Assembly: GCA_025201375.1 (NCBI GenBank)
Contig: JAIWZP010000011.1
Location: 434,001-498,000, forward strand
Source of the DNA: Gongronella butleri
Lineage: Eukaryota; Mucoromycota; Mucoromycetes; Mucorales; Cunninghamellaceae
DNA length: 64,000 nucleotides
Direction of reading: 5' to 3'
Below, one piece after another: positions 11,713 to 21,351 of the stretch. The notes under the pieces were generated by a model, which was given only the letters and a program-made list of their open reading frames with translations, did no database searches and was not told the DNA's origin. Positions within the stretch are counted from its first letter, which is position 1. Every line of letters begins with the position of its first letter. The translations under genes and the position numbers were made by a program.

Positions 11713-14665
11713 ATGCGTCCGTCGCCACTGCTGAGCAATTCACGACCATACGACGACGATGACGACGACGACGATGGCCGTGGCGGCTTGTCGCCTGGGT
11801 TATCGTCGTCGAGAAAGGGCAAGAAGCGCGTGACGCTGCCTTTTCTGCCCCAGCACCGATATCAGCCGCTGGAGCAAGACGCGTTTGCCGACGACCCGTT
11901 GCAACGGCATGACTCGGACGACTCGGAGGAGGACCTGGAGGCGCCTGCGTCGCTGTTTATGGAGGAGCAAGCAGAAAGTCCGGGTTTGGCGACGGGGACA
12001 AGAGCCGCCGCAGCCGTGAGCAATGTGGCTGCCAAGCTGCTTGGCCGCGATTCGACGACAGCGACGGCAACGACGACCGGGTCGACGCGTGCACACGTGT
12101 CGACGGTGGACAGGACACTCTGGCGATGGGCCAATGTGGAAAATATGGACGATTTCTTCCAGCGCGTGTATATTTACTATCAAGGCAAGGGATTGTACGC
12201 CATCCTGCTCTCTCGCATGCTTAACCTGGTCATCCTTGCTTTTGTCATTGTCTTTTCGACCTTTTTGATTGGCTGTGTCGACTATGCCGCCATACCGACG
12301 CATCACGCCCTCAGCGAGGTCATGCTCCCCCATTGCTATGCCAGGTGAGCATTTTTTCCTCCTCATCCTTTGTTTTTTTCTTTTTCTTTCCAAAAAGGAC
12401 GCCCTGCTGATTGACTGTCTTTTTTTTTTTTTTAGGTTATCGCCATCCACGGTGCTGTTCCTGCTCATGTTTATCATTTGGTGGGCATGGCAATTGATAC
12501 GTTTTATTCGCGACATTCCCGCATTGCACGAGATGTACAATTTTTACAATTATTTGCTAAAGATACCCGACGTAAGGATATCCAAAAAAATGTCGCGGAA
12601 TGCGTGTGTCTCATCCCCCCTTTTTTTTTTATAAAAAAAACTTGGAAATAGAGCGACATTCAGACGGTGTCCTGGCAACAAGTGATTGCGCAGATCATGG
12701 CGATCCGCGAATCGAATCCCAACACATCGCGCACGTCGCCATTGCATTTGGACGCGCACGCGATTGCAAGCCGGATCATGCGCAAGGAAAATTATCTGAT
12801 TGCGCTGTTTAACAAGGACATTCTCGACATCACGATCCCATTGCCCTGGCTACGCGGCAAGTACATGTTCACGCGCGACCTCGAGTGGAATTTGTCGTTT
12901 TGCGTCCTCAGCTACGTGTTTGATCATCGTGGGCAGCTGCGCAAGCGGTTTCTACGCGCCAAGAATCGCGAATTGCTGATCATGGGGTAAAAAAAAAAAA
13001 AAAAACAGGGGAAATTGGCGGCAATGGATAGGGTCTTACTAATATTTTTCGTATTGACGCTAGGCTGCGCCGCCGGTTCATCTTCATGGCACTGCTCAAT
13101 CTTATCTTTGCACCGTTTATCCTTGTTTACTTGCTGGTGTACTTTTTCTTTGGCTATTTTGAGGTAAAATGCGCGTCATGCGTGCACTGGAACGGCGCCA
13201 CTCATTGCCGTTTGAATAGGCGTTCCGTACAAACCCAAGTGAGATTGGATCGCGCGGCTACTCGCCATTTGCAAAGTGGAAATTCCGCGAATTCAACGAA
13301 TTGCCGCACGAATTCCGCGCACGCGTCAGTGCGAGCGTGCCCATTGCCAATCAGTATCTGGACCAATTCCCCAAAGAAAAGACGGCGCTCGTTGCAAGGT
13401 AAAGAAAAGAAAAAAAAAGAAAAGCTTGCGCGACAAAAAAAGGCGTTAACACCCCCCTTTTTTTTTTTCTTAAATTTCAAGATTTGTCGCGTTTATCACT
13501 GGCTCGATTGCGGCTGTGCTGTTGCTTTTGACACTCTATGACTCTGAGGCGCTTGTGAATTTCGACATCACGCCCGGCAAGACGGTGTTCTTTTACATGA
13601 GCTTGTTTGGCGGTGCATTCGAGGTGTCGCGGCGGATGATTCCCGATGAACATCTTGTTTTCCAGCCCGAGGTGCTGCTGCGGCAGGTGGTGGATCACAC
13701 ACATTACTTCCCGGCGCAGTGGCGCGGCCAATTGCACACGGATGGCGTGCGCGCGCAATTCTGCGTGTTGTTTGACTACAAGGTGTCGTTGTTTCTGCAA
13801 GAACTTGCGGCAGTGGTGCTGACACCGATCGTGCTTGGCGTGTCATTGCCGCAGTGCGCCGACCAAATTGTCGATTTTTTCCGCGCCTTCTCGATCCATG
13901 TCGACGGCGTGGGCCACGTTTGCAGCTTTGCGCAATTCGACTTTGCTCGCCACGGCAATGTACAATATGGCGCGCCCGTCAAGGTCGACAATGACTATTA
14001 CCTTAGTAAGGGTGGCAAGATGGAAAAAAGCTTTTTGAATTTCAAGGTAAAAAAAAAAAAAAACCGCGAAGAAAAAGGGCCATATTGAGGAAGCTCACGT
14101 TATGTTTTAGGCGAATCATCCCGAGTGGGAGCCGACCGACATGACGGGATCCATGTACCTGTCCAAGATGAATGCGTTCCAGCACGCGAAGCAGTCGTCG
14201 CCTCATCAAATGGTGCCCGATGGCGACGACATGGCGGAATCCATGTCGTCCACACCTCGACGCCGATTGTCCATGCAACAAAAAGACCGCATGTCGTCCC
14301 CGCCGCTGACCAGCAGCTTTTCGACGCCGTTGCAGGACACGGGCGCGAACGACATGGACGACGACGACGAAAAGCACCATGGGTCACCAGAATTCGCGTT
14401 CCAGCGCAGCCATTTCGTGCCGACGATTGCGCCGTCGTCGCTCGAGTTCTCTGAGCCGCCTCCCTCACGCACGATGCTCAACCAGTACGGCGTGCCCGAG
14501 GGCCGCATCCCGAGCAATCTCGGAGATTCGTTTGCAAGAGCACGCCCGACGCTTGGTCAGGTGGATGAAGAGGACGACGACACCGCCAATGCCTCGCCAC
14601 GCGTACCAGGCGTCATTGGCCTGCTCAATCAAGTGTACGATCTCAACAACAATCCGGCCGTCTGA
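11713..14665 (+). CDS. ATG9: Autophagy lipid scramblase Atg9
   Basis: Seven exons (11713..12344, 12436..12571, 12652..12986, 13064..13163, 13220..13398, 13482..14046, 14111..14665) give 833 residues with all phases closing. Atg9 is the multispanning membrane protein of autophagosome precursor vesicles; it scrambles phospholipids as the phagophore grows. The family core is clear: the [18 protein letters not shown] block, [30 protein letters not shown], the membrane block around [19 protein letters not shown], and the late NFKANHPEW motif. The N terminus starts with an Asp-rich run and the C-terminal tail is Ser/Asp-rich; both are disordered, as usual for the family. Several introns carry long A- or T-runs; the one after residue 368 begins GTAAAA with 17 consecutive A. 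Start chosen at the first ATG after a T-rich leader. An AATAAAG signal overlaps the end of the gene. Confidence 0.95.
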
Positions 14666-15500
14666 ATAAAGAAAAGGTCCTTTTTTCGCTATTGCTGTTT
14701 TTTTTTTGACGCGTCCGTGTCCATTTCCAAGGAGTGGATGTAACAATTACAAAAGAGGGAGAGGAGGGGCCCCCACTGACACTTGTCATCGCGTGTGCAC
14801 GCTTCTTGATATGGCTAGGCGCGCGTGCAACAAATTTGAGGCGTTCCAGGGCAGGAAAACGCAAAAAGGCTATTTTGGGGTTCATTTTTTGATGCTATTT
14901 TTGCGCGTGTAACATGAGGGCATGCCCATTAATTTGATGATCGTCGCCGCCAGGCCAGGGCCATCCTCATTTGCCCTTAAAGATTTGTTCTTTTGTTTGA
15001 TCCATGACAATGCCACAGCACACTTCTTTCCAAGCCCATGTCACTAAACGATCCTCACAGCCAATGAACTGAAACACGGGCAGCTGCAAAGAAATGAGAG
15101 AAATAAAGACATTGGACACCCTATTTATTACACCATGTCGCAAAAAAAAAACAAAGCATGGACGGAGACTCAAAAGAGCAATTTCTGAATCAAGGCACTC
15201 TCCTTTTTATTTTTCGTGCCCGTGTCTTTTTCTTTTTCTTTCACACTTCTTTCCCTTTTTCCTCGCCCACCTTTTCGCTCCCACTCCTTTTTTCACCCCC
15301 TTGTTTCTTTACAGGCCCCATTCCATTCATTTTTCTACCTTTTTTCCTCGTTGTTGTAGTATGTTTTATTTGTAATTCTACATCTTTACGCCATTCCATT
15401 CCTTTTTAGTTTGCTCTTGTCCCTAGTCTCTTTCTTTTGAATTAATACAATACACCCCCACCCCCAACACTCTTTTTTTGTTACCCATTTGTCTCTCATC
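14666..15500. other. Intergenic, promoter of the Sel1-repeat gene
   Basis: About 830 bp between tandem genes. The distal half (15185-15480) is a long pyrimidine tract of TTTTTC/CCTTT runs, the same leader type seen before many starts in this window. A GTGTAATAAA-type signal is not obvious beyond the AATAAAG at the ATG9 stop. No gene seen. Confidence 0.55.
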
Positions 15501-15612
15501 ATGTTTAAACGCATGCAAAGCAAGCCCTCCAAGACGTCCTTCCAGCTTGTCACGCCCAATTCGAGGTACGAGACGCGCGTCACGCGACACGCGACACACC
15601 AATTCACTCCCC

Positions 15613-15643
<31 letters not shown>

Positions 15644-17288
15644 GGGAGCAGAACGATCCCCATGGCCGAGGAAGCCGCGTACCATGTAAGATGGTGGCCA
15701 ATGGGACGGAGAACATGGACTGATTTGAGCGTGCTTCCTCTTTTTTTGTTGTTTCTAGGCGATGACGACGCCTAATGAAGCACCCGACTATGATCCGTCG
15801 TCCATTTACGATACCTACGGGCACGAATCTTTCCACCAGCCGCCGCCACCACCCGCGCCTGCCAAAAAGATCACCATCCAGACCACCGGCACGTCGCGCC
15901 AGACCTTCATTGGTAGGTCTTTGATTTTTTTTAACATTTATTTTACCTTTTTTGCTCATTTCGTCTTTTTTTATTTTTATTTTTTTAAAAAAAAAGAGCC
16001 CAACAAGTCGACGATGGTCAAGTCGCCTGTGACACCGCAGAGCATGTACGGTCCGCCATCGAATCTTGCAATGGCGTCGAATGTGGGCAACATGAATTTT
16101 TTCCAAAGCGCGAGCGAGGTGGACGCGCTTTCTGAACAGCAGCGCAGCCAGGATCGGCCGCCGACAATTATCCAGCCGCGCATGCAGCGAGCCGAGATGG
16201 CGGTCAAGTTTGGGCAAGTGCAGCAGCCATTGGAGGCGTCACACGCCAGCATTGAGCATGCTGCGGCGGCGACCATGCATTCCAACAAGTATTATTACGC
16301 GGAAGCCGATAATTATGATTATGCATACCAGCCGCAGCCTCAATCCACGCACAGCAATCATAGCAGCACGAGTTCCAGCTCGCTAAAGTCGTCGTCGCGC
16401 CATCATCCTCAGCCGCTGCCGCCACTTGTCATCCCTCCTTCGGCCACGCGATCCGTGTCGTCGCCAACACGCAACTTGAAAGCCGCCTCAAAGACCCTGT
16501 CGCCGCCGTCGCAATTGACGCCGTCATTGACACCCGGTGGCTCTGGCTATTCGCCCATGTCTGTGTCCCCGAGTACGCCATCGCCAAGGAGCCGCATGGC
16601 TGCCAATGCGCAAGCTCATCCTCATCATCCCCAAGCGGGTGGAGCGACGCCAACGACGCCTGGTGGATCCAAGCAGTATCACCTGGCGGTTGCCAATGCG
16701 TCGCTGTCGACGCCAACAACCGCGACTCCCATGGAAAAGAAACCAAAATCCGAGGCAGAGCTTCTGTTGCTGGACGGCATCAAATTCCACGAATCCGGTA
16801 AGCTGCAAGAGGCAACGCATCGCTTCCGCCAGGCCGCCCAATTGCATTCGCCCATGGCCATGTTCTTTTACGGCGTGTCATTGCGCCACGGATGGGGCTG
16901 CCAGCGCAACGAGCAAGTCGCTTTCCAGTATATCCAGCGCGCCGCAGAACACGCCGTCGAAGACCTGAGCAATCTGTCCACCACCGTCAACATGTCTGCC
17001 GCAAAGGGCGAATTGATCATGGCAATCTACGAAATGGGCGTGTCATTCCGCCATGGATGGGGCTGCCGCAAAAACAAAGAGACCGCTGTCTACTTTTTCA
17101 GAATTGCTGCAGATCTCGGCGATCCAGACGCTCAAAACGACCTTGGCCACTGCTATTACCACGGCCATGGCGTCAAAAAGGACATGTACATGGCTGCAAA
17201 GTATTATCGCAAGGCAGACAAACAGGGTCATGGCGTCATGGGCAATTCTTGGATCTGGAAACCCAAATACGATCATCCAAAGCACTGA
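15501..17288 (+). CDS. Sel1-repeat protein, Dsf2-like (541 aa)
   Basis: Four exons: 15501..15565, 15652..15685 (only 34 nt), 15759..15912 and 15997..17288. The first 330 residues are Ser/Pro/Gln-rich and probably disordered. The C-terminal 170 residues hold Sel1-like (TPR-related) repeats: MAMFFYGVSLRHGWGCQRN, MGVSFRHGWGCRKNKETAV, and DLGHCYYHGHGVKKDMYMAAKYY. The end is MGNSWIWKPKYDHPKH, an ending I associate with fungal Dsf2-type and Skt5/Chs4-like scaffold proteins; in yeast such proteins work in polarised growth and chitin synthase activation. The Dsf2 assignment is by resemblance only. The intron 15913..15996 is 84 nt, begins GTAGGT, ends in an A-run plus AG, and contains no in-frame stop, so retention would insert 28 mostly hydrophobic residues. 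Confidence 0.8.
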
Positions 17289-17785
17289 TTCCCCTCCTCC
17301 CGCCACCCCCCTCTTTTTTTTACGCGCCCAATTGACCTCTCTTGTGAATGAACTCTTGTGCATGACTGTTTGTCTTTCTTTTTCTCTGTTTCCCCTCTTT
17401 CTTGCTTTTTGTTTGATTTGTGTTTCCATAAAATAATAAAAAAAGAAGCATTGCTTGACTTTCAGACATTGCCTCTTATCATATCTCACGGGTGCGATCA
17501 AGTAAAGTTGAGGCCAGCAGGGCAAGCAGTGTCCCAAAAAGGGTCTTATTGCCTTTTTGAAAAAAAGACGTGATCCATGCAACATCTGAGTCCAAAATAC
17601 CCTCCTTTCTGGGCAAAAAAAGCAGGAACCAATGCGCGCAACCTTGATTTTTCATACTTTTTTTTTTCCTTGTCTTCTTTCCTGTTCTCTCTCTTTCTTT
17701 TTCACGCACTCTCTTTTTCTCATCCCCCTCCTCTTTTTTTTTTTTTCCTCGCAATACCTCTCTTTTCTCTCTCTTTGGATATACC
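17289..17785. other. Intergenic, promoter of the P450 gene
   Basis: Almost 500 bp. It includes AATAAAA-type poly(A) signals near 17431 for the upstream gene and a long CT-rich leader (17650-17780) ending just before the P450 ATG. No gene seen. Confidence 0.55.
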
Positions 17786-19485
17786 ATGGGTTTCTCACTG
17801 TATTCGCTGGCCAGCTCGCTGGGTATGATGGCGTTCAGCTATATTATTTCGCAGCTCGTCTCATACTATACGTGGCGAAACAAGAATGAGGACGGTACGC
17901 CAAAGGCACCGTGGGCGCCGGCGCCCACCTTCTCGTCGTGGCTATACAATGGCTGGGAAGAATTCGACAGCAAGGGCTATCGCGTGTTTTCGCAGTGGGC
18001 GGCCGAGTGTGGCAAATTGTACACGGTGACCATTGGCCAGAAACAGATCATCGTGCTCAACGATCGCAAGCTCGCCAAGCACGCATTGTTGGAAAAGGAG
18101 CAAGCCAATTCCGCCAAGGTGGTCCAAAGTGCCGTGGAGGCAATCATGACGAGCAGCGGTAAAAAAAAAAAAAAATCAAGGACAAGAGCAGAAATTGCGT
18201 GATCAGGACAAGGTTTTCTTATGGCCACTCCATCTTTGTGCTTTTTTTTTTGCATTCAGGCAAGACGGTGTTTTCGGCACCTTTTGATTTTAATTGGCAG
18301 CGTGTGCGTCGCGCAGTGGTTGGTGCCATGACGGAAGGCAGTACCGAGTGGTTCCAGGCGTTTTACGACGAACAGGCCGACAAGTTTGTGCAAGCGGTGT
18401 GGCAGGCCGCGGACAAGCAAGGCACGGTGCACGCGGCGCAGCTGCGCAGCATGGTGGACATGGTCGCGCTCGAGACGTCGTTGCTTTTGATTGCGGAGCA
18501 AGAAAAGGTGGATCCGGACGCGATGGTCAAGGTGTTGGACTGGATGGAGGACCTCGAGCAGGAGGTGGCCAAGCCCAGGCACCGCGCACGACTGTTCCAC
18601 ATGCCTGGCGTTGGCTTTGTCGACATGGTCAGCAAGATTCTTTGGGGTGACAAGGCCATCCGCGTCAGAAACGCGATGTTGGATCTCTACGTGCAATGGA
18701 TCGGCGACATGCTCATTGACGAGCCCGTGGCCGATGACACCGAGGGTAGCAATGACCAAGTCGTGGAGGACAAGACAGAGTCTGACAAGCAAAAAAAGGC
18801 CAAACAGAAGAAGCAAGAAAAGAAAAAGCAATTGCAGCCGGGCCGTCCGCACTTTACGGAGCAGCTGCGCCACATCAAGCCATCCAAATACGACGCGTCG
18901 CCCGTGCAGTTCCCTCCCGACCAGATTGCCATGAATTTGCTGCATTTGACGTTGCACAGCTACAAGCTGCTGTCGACCGCGCTGTTCACGCTTGTTCAGC
19001 GCGTGGCGACGCTGCCCGACTGGCAGGACCGTGTGCGCGACCAGCCGGACCTGGCACGCGCCTTTGTGCGCGAGTCGCTGCGCGTGAATCCGCCCTTGCC
19101 CGCGTACGCGCATGCAGCGCGTATCGAAGGCCAATTGGATTGGCAAGGCGCCGCCTACCGCGTCGACAATGGCATGGAGCTTGTGGTCAACGTGGACGCG
19201 ATTCATGCCGATGACGAGACGTATGCGCACGCGACCCAATTTGACCCTGAGCGCTTCCTGGACCCTGCCACCCCGGAACTCTTGACCTTTGGCCTCGGCA
19301 GACGCCACTGCCAGGGGAGCAAGTTCTCAGAGGATCTGCTCACCCGTTCCCTCCTTGCCCTGGTGACGGCTTATACCTTGAATGGCGGAAATGTTGACCA
19401 GCGCCCTCGCAACCACGGCATCTGGTCCTGGCTCGGCCGTGCAGAGACCATCGGCACCGACGTCACACTCAAGCGCCGTCGTTAA
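17786..19485 (+). CDS. Cytochrome P450 with atypical I-helix and lysine-rich insert (532 aa)
   Basis: Exons 17786..18158 and 18260..19485 join in frame (codon 125, G|GC). The haem-binding loop FGLGRRHCQG (about 19289-19318) keeps the F-x-x-G-x-R-x-C-x-G pattern with the axial Cys. The K-helix E-x-x-R is in FVRESLRV, the PERF-type motif in DPERFLDP, and the C-helix W-x-x-x-R in NWQRVRR. An N-terminal hydrophobic segment (about residues 12-28) would anchor it in the ER. Two oddities: the I-helix region (LLHLTLHSYKLLSTALF) lacks the usual A/G-G-x-D/E-T oxygen-activation motif, and a Lys/Gln/Glu-rich stretch of about 30 residues (18760-18840) interrupts the fold before it. Absence of the acid/alcohol pair suggests either a non-monooxygenase reaction (as in some isomerase or dehydratase P450s) or loss of function. 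Substrate unknown. Confidence 0.85.
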
Positions 19486-19645
19486 TGTTTTTTTTTTTGT
19501 ATTAATATGCTGTATGTACCCGCAGTGTTTTTTTTAGTAAAAGTTGCCATTATATATATATATATATTTTGCGCTTCACACCTCCACATTATGCAAACAT
19601 GCGATCGTGACCACAGCGCGTAAAATAAAAAGGTGAATTTGCCCG

Positions 19646-20671
19646 TCATGCAGCGATGATGGCCGGTGTTTTATTCGTTTTGAACACGGACATGATACGA
19701 TTATAAAAATTTGGCGATTCTTCCTCGAGGGCTTCCATGAATGGCTGGCGCAGGGCGCGCCATTGCTGTTCTCCGTGGACCACGCGGTCGACGATGCTGC
19801 TGACGGACACGGCAGGATTGGGGCGCGCAATGGCATCGCATGTGGACGTGTATTTCCAAATGGCGGCGAGATCGATGTCCTTGTCCTTTAGCGCGTACAT
19901 GATGCTCTTCCACATGAAGAGCGAGATGGGTATCCTGTGCTCCTGATCAGCTAGCTCAAATGTGTCCCAATTGGTGAAGGCATGGCGCTGGACAAAGGAG
20001 TAATCGATTTTGCTCGCTTGGATGGTTGACAGCATGGCTTGTGCGATTGGATTGTCTGGCTCGGCGAGGTCCGTGCCCTCGAGCGTTGGGCGCGTGCCAA
20101 TGAACACCCACCAAAGAGACACTTTGATGGAGACAATCTGGACCCCTTGGCGTGTCCACCTGACCAGAGCCAAAATACCCATTCCGACGTCACCCATCCA
20201 TTGGAGCACCTCGTCCTTATCGGCGATGGTCTCGGGCATGTTTGGCAGGATGTACAGTCGCTGGTACAGGGGCGCGTATTGGTGGTGGAAGAGGTATTGC
20301 GCCCTTTGGACGGGTGTGAGGTGATTGGGGACGATATCGCGGTGTAGGTGCATCTGGTAGCTCCAACTTTTGAGCACGATACGTACGGCGCCAGTCTTGA
20401 ACGGCAGGCACCGCTCCTGGTCGACGGGTTTGAATTCTAGCGCGTCGAGCTCGGCATCGTACGAGGCTGGTCTGAAGTTGATCGTTGAGTCCGAATTGAG
20501 CCTGACGGTCGAGCACACGTGCATGCATTCGTCCAGGTCTTGCAGGCACTGGATCATGGTCCAGCCACGTAGACAGCGCCATTGCCGGCACACGGAGCCG
20601 ACCTTGCAAATCTCTTTCCAGGGCAAATAGCTGAAAATGTTTTGAATCACCTCGGCGGGGAGCTTGTCCAT
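19646..20671 (-). CDS. F-box protein (341 aa)
   Basis: Single exon from ATG at 20671 to a stop at 19646. Residues 1-40 (MDKLPAEVIQNIFSYLPW, then KEICKVGSVCRQWR) are a clean F-box, which binds Skp1 in SCF ubiquitin ligases. No Trp-Asp or Leu-rich repeats are visible in the remainder, so the substrate-binding part is of an unrecognised type. It ends beside a tandem TA run and is convergent with the P450 gene (160 bp between stops). The gene upstream on the opposite strand is the Zn2Cys6 factor, head to head. A CATAAATAG box sits about 80 bp before the start. Confidence 0.8.
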   Translation of the reverse strand: MDKLPAEVIQNIFSYLPWKEICKVGSVCRQWRCLRGWTMIQCLQDLDECMHVCSTVRLNSDSTINFRPASYDAELDALEFKPVDQERCLPFKTGAVRIVLKSWSYQMHLHRDIVPNHLTPVQRAQYLFHHQYAPLYQRLYILPNMPETIADKDEVLQWMGDVGMGILALVRWTRQGVQIVSIKVSLWWVFIGTRPTLEGTDLAEPDNPIAQAMLSTIQASKIDYSFVQRHAFTNWDTFELADQEHRIPISLFMWKSIMYALKDKDIDLAAIWKYTSTCDAIARPNPAVSVSSIVDRVVHGEQQWRALRQPFMEALEEESPNFYNRIMSVFKTNKTPAIIAA

Positions 20672-21351
20672 GATTGCAGGGTATGATTAAATTTGTGAAA
20701 AAAAAGGAGTGACGGGTGAGAGGAAAAAAAAAAAAGAGAGAGCAGCGCCTCTATTTATGCTCTGAAAAGGGGTAAAATTGTGGCTATGGCAAAAAAATTT
20801 GTGTCACTCTAAAAATAAAAACGTGGAGCTTGGTCTTGCTGCCAACATTTTGCACACTGCGTAGTCGCGTTGACATGCTGCGGCAACGGCTGGATCATTG
20901 AAATAGATGATCGTCAAAAAATGAAAGAAAATACTGATCTTTTCCAAAAAAAAAAAAAAAAGTCATTGGAAGCCAGCTTTTTACTTGATCCTCGTTTTGG
21001 CAGCTCACAATCATCCGTCTGCAGGCCCATTCAACATCATTGAGCGGTGTCCATGGTTCAAATTATACTGATTTTGACTTGATGGCATTAAAAAGAATCA
21101 TCCATGACCGTAAAATCGCCCCCGAAAAAAAAAAGGAAAAAGGTCAGGTTTGGCGGGGACGGGCGCGCTCTGTCGGAGCAAACGGATGCGGGGGGATGGT
21201 CTCGGATGCATCGGGAAATCACTGTTATTTTGCATGCTGCGCCATTTGTTCATGAATTGAACGGGCTTCGAAAGGAAATGGATTTTGGGCGACGTAGTCC
21301 CTCTCCGTAAAAAGCTCGCTGCTCTTCCCAGTTCTTTTTCACATTGCCGCC
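20672..21351. promoter_or_regulatory. Divergent promoter of the F-box and Zn2Cys6 genes
   Basis: About 680 bp between head-to-head starts. It contains A-runs near 20723-20735 and 20946-20960 and a TATA-like CATAAATAG on the minus strand near 20751-20760. No gene or repeat copy is apparent. Confidence 0.45.
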
